Of a stretch of 64,000 bases of DNA, positions 7,876-15,787 are shown piece after piece. The DNA is from Colwellia sp. (lineage in GTDB: Bacteria; Pseudomonadota; Gammaproteobacteria; Enterobacterales; Alteromonadaceae). The notes under the pieces are model-generated. The model was not told the origin of the DNA. It ran no database searches and was given only the letters and a program-made list of their open reading frames with translations. The stretch spans positions 61,506 through 125,505 of the forward strand of contig JAPYOP010000003.1 in the NCBI GenBank assembly GCA_029938115.1, written 5' to 3'. The stretch's first letter is position 1, and each line of letters starts with the position of its first letter. A program made the position numbers and the translations under genes.

Positions 7876-8654
7876 GAGCCTGCCTTTGTTATGTTTAACA
7901 CACCATCAGTAAATTTAGCATAACCAAAACGAATGATTTTCTTTTGAACAGCAGCAGATAATAAATAGTCACTTAAGCGTTTGGCTTCATTGATGTTTTT
8001 ACTACTCTTAATGATCACTAATTGTTGCGCTATTGGTTGATGGTAACTTAACGGAATAATAGCACCGCTTAAGTTATTTAGCACAAGTTGGCTATTAGCC
8101 ACTAGGCCACTGTTAACCGCTTGGCTTCGAATTTGGGCAAAGGTTTGGTTAACATTAATGCCTTGAATAAGTTTGCTTTGATACCGTGACCACAAGTTTA
8201 AATGCGCTAGTGTTTGCTTGGCCGCTTTACCGTAGGGTGCGGTATTGGGATTGGCGATAGCAAAGCGTTGAGGAACTTTTTTTAAATCATTTAATTGTGC
8301 TGCTGAATTCATTGATAGCAATGCTAACTGACCACGAGCATAGGTTTTTCGGCTATTGGTTAATACTAAATTCTGCTGCTCAAGTTGTAAGGGTCGTGTG
8401 CTGTCAGCCGCAATAAAAATATCAAAAGGCGCGCCATGTTTGATTTGTAAAAATAACACACCGGTTGCGCCACTGATTATTTGTGTCGCTATGTTAGTTT
8501 GTTGATGAAACTCAATAAGTAATTTTTTTAATACCGGCGTAAAATTTGAAGCAACGGCAATACGAAGTGGTTTTTCTGATGAGCTAAGCGCAGAGCCGCT
8601 CCAGCTTAAAGTAAGTATGAGTACAAATATTTTAAACCAAGAATTGTTTGACAT
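7872..8654 (-). CDS. modA: molybdate-binding periplasmic protein
   Basis: A 260-residue solute-binding protein with a Sec signal peptide (residues 1-25, cleavage around ALSSS). The mature part begins LRIAVASNFTPVLKKL, the usual ModA opening in which a serine helps bind the oxyanion. SGATGVLFLQI and PFDIFIAADSTRP match the next ligand-loop regions of the family. Many ModA proteins keep a Tyr near the site, and candidates lie around residue 185. It lies 3 bp after moaE and overlaps modB by 4 bp. It probably delivers molybdate, and possibly tungstate, to ModBC. Confidence 0.92.
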   Translation of the reverse strand: MSNNSWFKIFVLILTLSWSGSALSSSEKPLRIAVASNFTPVLKKLLIEFHQQTNIATQIISGATGVLFLQIKHGAPFDIFIAADSTRPLQLEQQNLVLTNSRKTYARGQLALLSMNSAAQLNDLKKVPQRFAIANPNTAPYGKAAKQTLAHLNLWSRYQSKLIQGINVNQTFAQIRSQAVNSGLVANSQLVLNNLSGAIIPLSYHQPIAQQLVIIKSSKNINEAKRLSDYLLSAAVQKKIIRFGYAKFTDGVLNITKAGS

Positions 8655-8657
8655 GAG

Positions 8658-9122
8658 TTACCACTTGGCCGCTTTATTTTCATCACTTGTTTTGGCGTCT
8701 AACCAGTTATTACCTTGCTCTGTGCTTTCTTTTTTCCAAAAAGGTGCCTGTACTTTTAAGTAATCCATAATAAATTCGTTGGCAGCAAAAGCGTCTTGGC
8801 GGTGCTTGCTAGTAACACCAACAAAAACAATTTGGTCGCCAATAAAAAGTTCGCCAACACGGTGGATCACTTTTACTCGACCAAGTCGCCAGCGTACTTT
8901 TGCCGTACAGAGGATTTTCGCTAGTGACTTTTCTGTCATCCCAGGATAATGCTCCAACGTTAAGCTAGTAACATGCTTACCTTCGTTCCTGTCGCGTACT
9001 CGACCAGTAAAGGTAACAACCGCACCATCACAGGCATTCTCATGTTCAAGCAAGGCAACTTCATCAGCTAAACTAAAGTCGGTCGTTTGTATCGATATTT
9101 CAGGGGAGGTATTTTCAGTCAT
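8658..9122 (-). CDS. moaE: molybdopterin synthase catalytic subunit
   Basis: A 154-residue large subunit of molybdopterin synthase. Two MoaE and two MoaD form the heterotetramer that converts cyclic pyranopterin monophosphate to molybdopterin. The motif region GAVVTFTGRVRD (33-44), the LEHYPGM segment and the C-terminal KHRQDAF plus DYLKVQAPFWKKE block are diagnostic. Lys123 and Lys130 are the probable active-site lysines. The start has AAAGG eight bases upstream. It lies 48 bp after moaD and 3 bp before modA in the operon. Confidence 0.95.
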   Translation of the reverse strand: MTENTSPEISIQTTDFSLADEVALLEHENACDGAVVTFTGRVRDRNEGKHVTSLTLEHYPGMTEKSLAKILCTAKVRWRLGRVKVIHRVGELFIGDQIVFVGVTSKHRQDAFAANEFIMDYLKVQAPFWKKESTEQGNNWLDAKTSDENKAAKW

Positions 9123-9170
9123 TTATTTACCTTTCTTTGTAACTATCAACTTGCCACTCACTTCTTCTTT

Positions 9171-9419
9171 TTAGCCACCAGTGACGGGAGGAAAAAAAGC
9201 GACTTCATCACCCGCTTCAATAGCTTGTTCGCTGTTAACCATGTCGTGATTTACAGCAGACAATAAAGCGCTATTAGCAAAGACTTGTTGCCATTTATCA
9301 TCTTTACTGGCTAGTTCAGCTTTTAAATCAGCAATGGTCGTTAAGTTTTCACTACTTAACGATAATTCGCTGCAATTTAATTGCTCTCTAAGGGCTGCAA
9401 AAAAAACGACTTTGATCAT
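9171..9419 (-). CDS. moaD: molybdopterin synthase sulfur carrier subunit
   Basis: An 82-residue ubiquitin-like protein ending in the required Gly-Gly (PPVTGG). MoeB adenylates that C-terminus, it becomes a thiocarboxylate, and it donates sulfur inside the MoaE active site. MIKVVFFAALREQL is the standard N-terminus, and the EVAFFPPVTGG end is nearly invariant in the family. The full length is present. The gene is separated from moaC upstream by about 98 bp filled with short palindromic repeats, an unusual gap inside an otherwise tight operon. Confidence 0.95.
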   Translation of the reverse strand: MIKVVFFAALREQLNCSELSLSSENLTTIADLKAELASKDDKWQQVFANSALLSAVNHDMVNSEQAIEAGDEVAFFPPVTGG

Positions 9420-9440
9420 GAACTTTCCTATTTATTATTT

Positions 9441-9514
9441 TGTAGGTAGAGGACAAGTGCCTACCTATTGTCGTAGTATGCGCCTACGATTGTCGCAGCA
9501 AGCTACGGCCTACA
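9441..9514. repeat. dispersed palindromic repeats in the moaC-moaD gap
   Basis: TGTAGG-type sequence at 9441 pairs with CCTACC near 9460. A 24-nt unit at 9491-9514, reading TGTCGCAGCAAGCT followed by ACGGCCTACA, is identical at 22 of 24 positions to one at 10615-10638 in the moaB-mobA gap. Related units occur at 27161, 31102 and 42058. The structured RNA could affect processing between operon segments. Confidence 0.7.
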
Positions 9515-9517
9515 GGT

Positions 9518-10045
9518 TTATTTACTCTGCCAGTTTCCTGACTTGCCACCTTCTTTGGTTAGCACTTTAATACTATGAATTTCCATAGCTGGATCAGCCG
9601 CTTTACACATATCAAATAAGGTTAAGCAAGCGACAGAAACGGCAGTTAATGCTTCCATTTCAACGCCAGTTTGTCCGGTTAAGCGACAAAGACTTGTGAC
9701 TTTAACTTGTGAATTGTCATCATCAAGGGTGAAATCAACTTGCACTTTGCTTAGCATTAATGGATGACACAACGGAATTAAATCACTGCACTTTTTAGCA
9801 GCTTGAATACCTGCAATACGAGCAACAGCAAAGACATCACCTTTTTTGTGCTTGCCTGTGGTGATCAATTCAAATGTAGCGCGGTTCATCTTGATAAACC
9901 CTTGCGCAGTTGCTGTGCGTGAAGTCATCGCCTTTTCAGTTACATCAACCATGTTAGCTTCGCCTTGCTGATTCAAGTGGCTAAGTTCAGGTGTTGATTC
10001 TTGTGCTGATTCAGTTTCTAAGCTAGGGGGAGTTGAATTGCTCAT
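9518..10045 (-). CDS. moaC: cyclic pyranopterin monophosphate synthase
   Basis: MoaC turns the MoaA product (3',8-cyclo-7,8-dihydro-GTP) into cyclic pyranopterin monophosphate. The sequence [20 protein letters not shown], then [31 protein letters not shown] and [13 protein letters not shown] are the family's conserved blocks. The start at 10045 is chosen because its ATG overlaps the moaB stop as TAATG. An ATG at 10063 would add six residues and overlap moaB by 19 bp. From 10045 the product is 175 residues, with an N-terminal polar extension of about 14 residues compared with the Escherichia coli protein. Confidence 0.93.
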   Translation of the reverse strand: MSNSTPPSLETESAQESTPELSHLNQQGEANMVDVTEKAMTSRTATAQGFIKMNRATFELITTGKHKKGDVFAVARIAGIQAAKKCSDLIPLCHPLMLSKVQVDFTLDDDNSQVKVTSLCRLTGQTGVEMEALTAVSVACLTLFDMCKAADPAMEIHSIKVLTKEGGKSGNWQSK

Positions 10046-10587
10046 TAGCCACGAGTCTCGCATTGCTGTGCTGTAATATTTAAGTGTGGTACAAAATTAC
10101 AAGGTCTGTGGCTAGCATCTAACTGCTCTTTAATCACTTTATCCCAAGCTGTTTTACAAGCATTGGTTGAGCCGGGCACGCATAAAACCACTGTTTTGTT
10201 GGCAATGCCACCAAAGGCGCGTGATTGAATAGTTGATGTACCTATTTCGCTTAATGATACATGACGAAATACTTCACCAAACCCTTCTACATTTTTATCA
10301 AACAAAACCATTAATGCTTCAGGGGTGTTATCTCGTTCGGTGAAACCTGTGCCGCCCGTTGAAATAATCGCGTTAATGCTGTCATCAGCAATCCATTTGG
10401 AAACTTGGGCACGAAGTTGATAAACATCATCAATGACAATCGCATTGTCAGCTAAGTTATGGCCAGCAGTGGTTAGGCGCTCAATCAAGGCTTGGCCTGA
10501 AGTATCATTTTCTGCCGTACGTGTATCTGACACGGTTAACACTGCAATGTTTAAGGGAATAAAAGTTTTGCCGCCATGTGCTGACAT
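10045..10587 (-). CDS. moaB: molybdenum cofactor biosynthesis protein B
   Basis: A 180-residue MogA/MoaB-family protein. Relatives adenylylate molybdopterin before metal insertion. The conserved core is visible as [15 protein letters not shown] near residues 17-31, [18 protein letters not shown] near 74-91 and a [16 protein letters not shown] segment near 132. In gammaproteobacteria MoaB shares this fold with MogA. Operon context and length favour MoaB, though it may carry out the MogA step because no separate mogA is in the window. Its stop overlaps the moaC start (TAATG). Upstream, a 59-bp gap containing a palindromic repeat separates it from mobA. Confidence 0.9.
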   Translation of the reverse strand: MSAHGGKTFIPLNIAVLTVSDTRTAENDTSGQALIERLTTAGHNLADNAIVIDDVYQLRAQVSKWIADDSINAIISTGGTGFTERDNTPEALMVLFDKNVEGFGEVFRHVSLSEIGTSTIQSRAFGGIANKTVVLCVPGSTNACKTAWDKVIKEQLDASHRPCNFVPHLNITAQQCETRG

Positions 10588-10614
10588 AAGGTTTTCCTTT
10601 TTAAATTTTATTTT

Positions 10615-10638
10615 TGTCGCAGCAAGCTCCGACCTACA
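10615..10638. repeat. 24-nt dispersed palindromic repeat in the mobA-moaB gap
   Basis: The unit runs TGTCGCAGCAAGCT then CCGACCTACA and matches the copy at 9491-9514 at 22 of 24 positions in the same orientation. The ends TGTCG and CCTACA make an imperfect inverted repeat. It splits the operon between mobA and moaB without any terminator-like T-run. Confidence 0.7.
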
Positions 10639-10646
10639 AAAGACTG

Positions 10647-11288
10647 TTATAAATTAAATAGTTTCTTTGCTTGTTGCCATTCTTGTGGCGTATTGGTATT
10701 AAACAAAATGTTCACATCACCGCTTTGAATAGCTTGATGTGGTATTTGATTTAACAACGACTTAATTGATGGACCTCTTACTTTAAATCGAGAGTCTTTA
10801 AACTGGGAACTATCAAGTTGGTTACTTTTCTCTTTTTCAGTAAAAGCTTGTGCTAAAAATATTTCTAAGTAGGCGTTATTAGGTAAATATAGTGGAATAT
10901 TATGGCCTTCAAAATATGTAGCCTTTTGACTTAGTTCCCCTTTAAGACGCAAGTCAGCTAGCGCTTTTGCGGTCATAAAAGGTAAATCAACCGGTAGTAT
11001 TAACAGTGATTTAGCTTGAGGAAAATGTGACAGCACACTTAAAATACCACTAACTGGACCAGTTTGTTTTATTTTGTCAGGCACATCGTAATTATCACCA
11101 CTGACAACAATATGACTAAGTCCTGAGTCACTCAGAACTTGTTTGGAAAACTCAAGCATAGAACGGTTATTTCGATTCAGCCGCGCTTTATCTTGTCCCA
11201 TGCGAGAAGATAAGCCGCCCGCAAGTACAACGCCCAAACACTCGGTATTGGCAAAAGTGTTTTGTGAAGAATTATCAATAGGTAACAT
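10647..11288 (-). CDS. mobA: molybdenum cofactor guanylyltransferase
   Basis: A 213-residue nucleotidyltransferase that attaches GMP to molybdopterin to form the bis-MGD cofactor used by DMSO-reductase-type enzymes. The N-terminal GTP-binding signature LGVVLAGGLSSRMGQDKA is clear, and ILPVDLPFM around residue 94 is the metal-binding aspartate region. An ATG at 11288 begins one base after the moaA stop (TAGCATG) and is preferred over an upstream GTG at 11297 that would overlap. Its presence implies that the host makes bis-MGD enzymes such as nitrate, formate or TMAO enzymes, although none lies in this window. Confidence 0.9.
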   Translation of the reverse strand: MLPIDNSSQNTFANTECLGVVLAGGLSSRMGQDKARLNRNNRSMLEFSKQVLSDSGLSHIVVSGDNYDVPDKIKQTGPVSGILSVLSHFPQAKSLLILPVDLPFMTAKALADLRLKGELSQKATYFEGHNIPLYLPNNAYLEIFLAQAFTEKEKSNQLDSSQFKDSRFKVRGPSIKSLLNQIPHQAIQSGDVNILFNTNTPQEWQQAKKLFNL

Positions 11289-11289
11289 G

Positions 11290-12261
11290 CTAACCACCTA
11301 ACATGGCTAAATGCTTGGTACCGCCAGTGAGTTTATCGTGAAGAAAGTGCGCTGCTTTTTTATCGCCAAGCAAAGACAATATTTTTGCTTGTATAGGCTC
11401 AATGTCATCACACTGTAATTGTTCGCGTAAAGATAAGCCATTTTCACCAAATAAACACAGGTGTAATTTGGCTGAAGAGCTAACGCGTAAACGGTTACAA
11501 TTATCACAAAAATCTTTAGAATAAGGCATGATCAAGCCAATGCGACCTTGATAATCAGGGTGATAAAACTCTTGCGCCGGTCCTGCCGCTTTGTCTTGGA
11601 TAACCGGTAGCCAGCCATCTAAAATCAAATTTTGTTTAATGCGCGAACCTTGAACATGCTGAGCATCAAAGAATTTTTGATTATCACCTGTTTGCATTAG
11701 CTCAATAAAACGTAACGTTACGGGGGTATCTTTTAACCAGTCTAAATAGCTCTGAATATCGCTACCGCTATACTCGCGCATCAATACCGTATTTACTTTA
11801 ACGGTAGGGCGTCCATCAGCCAGCGCCATATCAATACCTTTTAAAATGGTATCGAGTTTATTATGACCCGTAATGGCAAGGAACTGCCTTGGATCTAAGC
11901 TGTCGATGCTAATGTTGATGGCATCAATACCAGCATTTAACCACTGAGGCAAATGCTCAGGTAGCTTAAAACCGTTACTGGTTATCGCGACTTTTTTAAT
12001 GCCTGGAGTTTGTTTGCACGTTGCAATGATCTCAGGGAGATCTTTACGTAGGGCAGGTTCACCACCGGTAATGCGAATTTTTTCAGTGCCAAGACCTGCA
12101 AACGCTGAAGTTAAGCGTTTGATTTCGTCAAGTGACATAAAATCACGCGGTTGATCACATTGATAACCGTCAGGCAGGCAGTAATTGCATTTAAAATTAC
12201 AAACGTCGGTAATTGATAGGCGTAGATAATAAAACCTACGGCCAAAGTTGTCTGTTAACAT
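11290..12261 (-). CDS. moaA: GTP 3',8-cyclase, radical SAM
   Basis: A 323-residue enzyme catalysing the first step of Moco synthesis. The radical SAM cluster motif CNFKCNYC has Cys21, Cys25 and Cys28. The second, GTP-binding cluster uses Cys252, Cys255 and Cys269 (FCDNCNRLRVSSSAKLHLC). TGGEPALR near 66-73 is the SAM-binding GGE motif. The C-terminal Gly-Gly (AMLGG) needed for activity is present. It heads the operon. The Shine-Dalgarno AAAGG lies four bases before the ATG and falls within a probable Moco riboswitch, so translation is likely to be shut off when cofactor is plentiful. Confidence 0.96.
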   Translation of the reverse strand: MLTDNFGRRFYYLRLSITDVCNFKCNYCLPDGYQCDQPRDFMSLDEIKRLTSAFAGLGTEKIRITGGEPALRKDLPEIIATCKQTPGIKKVAITSNGFKLPEHLPQWLNAGIDAINISIDSLDPRQFLAITGHNKLDTILKGIDMALADGRPTVKVNTVLMREYSGSDIQSYLDWLKDTPVTLRFIELMQTGDNQKFFDAQHVQGSRIKQNLILDGWLPVIQDKAAGPAQEFYHPDYQGRIGLIMPYSKDFCDNCNRLRVSSSAKLHLCLFGENGLSLREQLQCDDIEPIQAKILSLLGDKKAAHFLHDKLTGGTKHLAMLGG

Positions 12262-12265
12262 ATCA

Positions 12266-12404
12266 CCTTTCCAAATGTTGGGAGGCTAACGCGTTTCCTT
12301 GTTAACCCTGGCAGCAAGAGATTTCAAAAGAGATGTCTGCTACGGCTCGAAATTACATTGCCTGTTTATTTAAAACAAGGCGTTAGCTATTTCAGCTCGG
12401 TGTA
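12266..12404 (-). promoter_or_regulatory. probable Moco (molybdenum cofactor) riboswitch upstream of moaA
   Basis: Read on the minus strand, the leader starts with CACCGAGC (12402-12395) and ends with CCTCCCAACATTTGGAAAGG (12285-12266), both hallmarks of the moaA leader aptamer in gammaproteobacteria. Between them GCTAACGC (12387-12380) pairs perfectly with GCGTTAGC (12292-12285), and adjoining CTTGTT/AACAAG extends the helix. The final AAAGG is the moaA Shine-Dalgarno sequence, so control is probably translational. The assignment is from memory of the motif and has not been checked with a covariance model. Confidence 0.75.
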
Positions 12405-12405
12405 A

Positions 12406-12435
12406 AGTATAATTCTTAGCCAAATGACTAAGAAT
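12406..12435 (-). promoter_or_regulatory. moaA promoter with an overlapping palindromic operator
   Basis: On the minus strand a -10 TATACT (12411-12406) is separated by 17 bp from a weak -35 TTCTTA (12434-12429). Transcription would start at about the first base of the riboswitch. The perfect inverted repeat ATTCTTAG / CTAAGAAT (12412-12419 and 12428-12435) with an 8-bp spacer covers the -35 and the spacer, which is a typical repressor position. It does not resemble the known ModE site. Confidence 0.55.
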
Positions 12436-12617
12436 TGAGTATATCATTTAATGTTGATCATAATAATATTTTTTGATTTGAGGCTTATTGATTAGAATCA
12501 ACAAATGCGTGAATTAAGTATTTTAAAAAGACAAAGCACTATTACTTTTATGTCTAATTAAGTGATAATAGTGTCATTAAAAATATTGTAGATACTTCTA
12601 AGTTAAGCGAGTTTGTT
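12436..12617 (+). promoter_or_regulatory. moeA upstream region with two inverted repeats
   Basis: No gene is seen here. TTGATTAGAATCAA at 12488-12501 is a perfect 14-bp palindrome with a 2-bp centre. CACTATTA (12537-12544) and TAATAGTG (12566-12573) are exact inverted arms 21 bp apart. A GATAAT at 12564-12569 could be a -10 element for moeA but no matching -35 is convincing. The sites may be operators for the divergent moeA. Confidence 0.4.
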
Positions 12618-13853
12618 ATGTCTGATTGTTGTTCCGCGCCAGGTTTATTACCCTTTGAATGTGCACTAGAAAATATGTTGTCACAAATAACACCGGTGAC
12701 TGAAACCTTAACATTGCCGATCACACAAGCACTTAACGCTATTTTGGCGCAAGATATTGCCAGCCCACTTAATGTGCCGAACCACGATAATTCTGCGATG
12801 GACGGTTATGCTTTTGCTATTGCAAGCTTAACTCAAGGTAATACCTTAACCCTCGTTGGTCGTTCTATGGCTGGTGCGCCTTTTCAAGGTGAATGTAAGG
12901 TAGGTGAATGTATACGCATTATGACTGGCGCTAAAATGCCTGAGTGTTGTGATAGTGTTGAAATGCAAGAAAATGTGAAAGTTGCAGCGGATCAAATTTC
13001 TTTTCTTGAAGAAAAGCAGCTTGGCTCCCATGTCCGTAATGCCGGTGAAGATATTCGATGGGGTCAGCATGTACTTAACCAAGGACATAAATTGTCAGCG
13101 GTAGATATCGGCGTGTTGGCTTCATTGGGCATTAAAGAGGTGATTGTTTATCGCAAACTCAAAGTAGCACTAATTGCTACGGGTGATGAATTAAAGTTAC
13201 CGGGGCAAGTATTAAACTCGGGCGATATTTATGAGAGTAACAGTTTTGTTTTACGCGGCATGTTAGACAAGTTGCATATAGATGTTATTGATTTTGGTAT
13301 AATAGAAGATGATTTTGAGGCAATTAAAGCCGCTTTTGTTAGTGCTGACAGCCAAGCCGATGCGGTTATTTCTTCGGGCGGTGTTTCCGTTGGTGATGCT
13401 GATTATACTAAAACAGTTTTAGATAATTTAGGTGAAATTGGCTTTTGGAAAATAGCGATGAAACCAGGTAAGCCGTTTGCTTTTGGAAAATTGCCAAATA
13501 GTGTCTTTTTCGGTTTGCCGGGTAATCCTGTTTCTGCGCTAGTAACCTTTCATCAACTAGCGATAGTGGCATTAACAAAAATGCAAAATGCGCAAGCATT
13601 AAAGCGCACTAACCTACAAGTACAATGTGTGAGTGACTTAAGAAAGTCGCCTGGTCGAATGGACTTTCAACGCGGCGTGGTTAGTGTTAATGACCAAGGT
13701 GAAAATGTAGTTGAATCGACTGGTTCTCAAGGATCGGGCATTTTATCAAGCCTAGCACGAGCAAACTGCTTTATTGTTTTAGCGGCTGAACAAGGTAAGG
13801 TCTCAGCTGGAGAAATGGTGACAGTACAATTATTCGATCAGTTTATTTGTTAA
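12618..13853 (+). CDS. moeA: molybdopterin molybdenumtransferase
   Basis: A 411-residue enzyme, the same length as Escherichia coli MoeA, that inserts molybdate into adenylylated molybdopterin. Conserved blocks are NVPNHDNSAMDGYAF near 55-69, MTGAKMPECCDSV, IATGDEL, SGDIYESNSF, the SSGGVSVGDADYTK molybdopterin-binding loop and FGLPGNPVSALVTF. The N-terminus carries a short cysteine-containing extension (SDCCSAPG). It is transcribed away from the moaA operon with its own upstream region. It works with the MogA/MoaB-type protein encoded in that operon. Confidence 0.95.
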   Translation: MSDCCSAPGLLPFECALENMLSQITPVTETLTLPITQALNAILAQDIASPLNVPNHDNSAMDGYAFAIASLTQGNTLTLVGRSMAGAPFQGECKVGECIRIMTGAKMPECCDSVEMQENVKVAADQISFLEEKQLGSHVRNAGEDIRWGQHVLNQGHKLSAVDIGVLASLGIKEVIVYRKLKVALIATGDELKLPGQVLNSGDIYESNSFVLRGMLDKLHIDVIDFGIIEDDFEAIKAAFVSADSQADAVISSGGVSVGDADYTKTVLDNLGEIGFWKIAMKPGKPFAFGKLPNSVFFGLPGNPVSALVTFHQLAIVALTKMQNAQALKRTNLQVQCVSDLRKSPGRMDFQRGVVSVNDQGENVVESTGSQGSGILSSLARANCFIVLAAEQGKVSAGEMVTVQLFDQFIC

Positions 13854-13956
13854 TGTTAACAGAGTTTGATAAGTGATGTGTTGTTTGTTTATTGTACAAC
13901 AAGGTGAATAACTGCTAAATTATCTTAAAAAAAGTAAGTGTATTTTAGGGGGGCGG

Positions 13957-14346
13957 ATGAAACATAAACTAAGTTTTTGTTCTATAAATATTTTGAGCGA
14001 TAGTATTGCTGAAGTAATAATCAATAAACATATTGTAATATCAATGGAAATGGTTGAAGAATTGCATCAATTAATATCGAAACTTTTTGTTTATAACTTT
14101 GGTATTTTGATAAATAAAATCAACCCTTATAGATACTCATTTGAAGCTAAATTGAGTATAGGCTCTCATGCTAATTTAAAAGCAATAGCCATTGTTAACT
14201 ACACTAATAAAGGTGAATCTGTCACCCAAGACATTATTCAGGTCAGAATAGTAGATGATTGGAATTTGAAGTCTTTTTCTGGTTTAGAATTAGGTTGGCA
14301 GGAAGGTTTTGAATGGTTAGAAAAAGAGTTATCGGCGACTAACTGA
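13957..14346 (+). CDS. hypothetical protein, possibly SpoIIAA/STAS-like fold (129 aa)
   Basis: A soluble 129-residue protein with no signal peptide or membrane segment. The alternation of short strands and helices (IAEVIINKHIVISMEMVEEL, then YNFGILINKINPYRYSFEAK, and a terminal amphipathic helix GWQEGFEWLEKEL) resembles small SpoIIAA-like proteins, but this is a pattern judgement only. The start is well supported by the strong Shine-Dalgarno stretch AGGGGGGCGG directly before the ATG. It lies between moeA and hemL with no clear functional link, and is probably transcribed alone. Confidence 0.6.
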   Translation: MKHKLSFCSINILSDSIAEVIINKHIVISMEMVEELHQLISKLFVYNFGILINKINPYRYSFEAKLSIGSHANLKAIAIVNYTNKGESVTQDIIQVRIVDDWNLKSFSGLELGWQEGFEWLEKELSATN

Positions 14347-14378
14347 TAACTCTTGGCAGTTTTTTAATTACTCAATTA

Positions 14379-15686
14379 TTACAATTGTGAAAAACATTTC
14401 GCTGCTGCTTCTAAGGTTTTTTCAATTATTTCATCTGTATGAGCAGTTGATAAAAACCCCGTTTCAAATGCTGATGGTGCTAAATAAATACCGTGTTCTA
14501 ACATCAAATGGAAGAAGCGTTTAAATTTATCACTATCACAAGCCATAACCTGTTCAAAAGTGCTGATTGGTGTTTGATCACTAGTGAAGAAGAAGCCAAA
14601 CATTGCACCAACATAATTGATACTTAAATCGACACCGTGTCGCTCTGCGGCAGCTTTTAAACCCATCGCTAATTTTTCAGTTGCGGCATTTAGCTGTTGA
14701 TGTTTATCACCTTTTGCTAATTCAGTTAATGAAGCTAGACCTGCTGCCATTGCGATAGGGTTACCAGACAAAGTACCACCTTGATAAACCGGGCCGACTG
14801 GGGCGATGTAATCCATGATTACTTGCTTGCCACCGAATGCGCCAACAGGCATACCACCGCCAATTACTTTACCTAAAGTAGTTAAATCTGGCGTAATGTC
14901 GTAATGTGCTTGTGCGCCGCCTAATGCAACACGAAACCCTGTCATTACTTCATCAAAAATAAGCACTGAACTGTATTCGTCACAAACATCACGCAAGCCT
15001 TTAAGAAAACCATCTAAAGGAGGAATACAATTCATATTGCCTGCAACAGGCTCAACAATAATGCAAGCGATGTCATCAGGATATTTAGCAAAAATCTCTT
15101 TTACTTCGTCAATATTGTTATAACTAACGGTTAATGTGTGCTTGGCAAAATCAGCCGGAATACCGGGGGAACTCGGTACGCCTAGAGTTAACGCGCCAGA
15201 GCCTGCTTTTACTAACAATGAGTCTGCGTGGCCATGATAACAACCTTCAAATTTTAAAATTTTATCACGCTTGGTGAAACCACGGGCTAAGCGAATAGCA
15301 CTCATCGTTGCTTCTGTGCCAGAACTGACCATACGCAAAGATTCCATTGACGGCACTAATTCACGTACTTTTTTCGCCATGATAATCTCTAATTCAGTAG
15401 GTGCACCAAAACTTAAGCCATTTTGTGCTGTACTAATTACTGCATCTAAAATAGCGGGGTGGTTGTGACCTAGAATCATCGGCCCCCATGAGCCTACATA
15501 ATCGATATAAGCATTATCATCGGCGTCATAAATATAGGCACCTTCCGCTCGTTTAATAAATGCTGGTGTGCCACCAACGCTACTGAATGCACGTACAGGC
15601 GAGTTTACGCCACCAGCGATAACATTTTTTGCTTGTGCAAATAGCTGCTCTGAATTGCTTGTTAAAAGATTAGTTGATCCATTCAT
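14379..15686 (-). CDS. hemL: glutamate-1-semialdehyde 2,1-aminomutase
   Basis: A PLP enzyme that converts glutamate-1-semialdehyde to 5-aminolevulinate in C5-pathway haem synthesis. The motifs [45 protein letters not shown] and CYHGHAD are characteristic. The PLP lysine is Lys273 in [16 protein letters not shown]. The frame is open to 15761, but the ATG at 15686 ([16 protein letters not shown]) gives 435 residues, close to the family's usual 426-430, and has a weak GAG-type ribosome site. The upstream extension would be abnormal. It is followed by the unknown gene on the opposite strand. Confidence 0.95.
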   Translation of the reverse strand: MNGSTNLLTSNSEQLFAQAKNVIAGGVNSPVRAFSSVGGTPAFIKRAEGAYIYDADDNAYIDYVGSWGPMILGHNHPAILDAVISTAQNGLSFGAPTELEIIMAKKVRELVPSMESLRMVSSGTEATMSAIRLARGFTKRDKILKFEGCYHGHADSLLVKAGSGALTLGVPSSPGIPADFAKHTLTVSYNNIDEVKEIFAKYPDDIACIIVEPVAGNMNCIPPLDGFLKGLRDVCDEYSSVLIFDEVMTGFRVALGGAQAHYDITPDLTTLGKVIGGGMPVGAFGGKQVIMDYIAPVGPVYQGGTLSGNPIAMAAGLASLTELAKGDKHQQLNAATEKLAMGLKAAAERHGVDLSINYVGAMFGFFFTSDQTPISTFEQVMACDSDKFKRFFHLMLEHGIYLAPSAFETGFLSTAHTDEIIEKTLEAAAKCFSQL

Positions 15687-15787
15687 AGTAAAACTCTTTT
15701 TTGGTTCATTGGTATTTTCGTGACTGAGTATAAACTTGACCTGAATAAGATCAGTTTTCACTCAGAAAAATTATTATTAGTGAATAT

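Noticed and set aside
12406..12435. ModE binding site at the moaA promoter
   Set aside because: The palindrome lacks the TATAT-rich ModE half-sites; kept only as an unknown operator.
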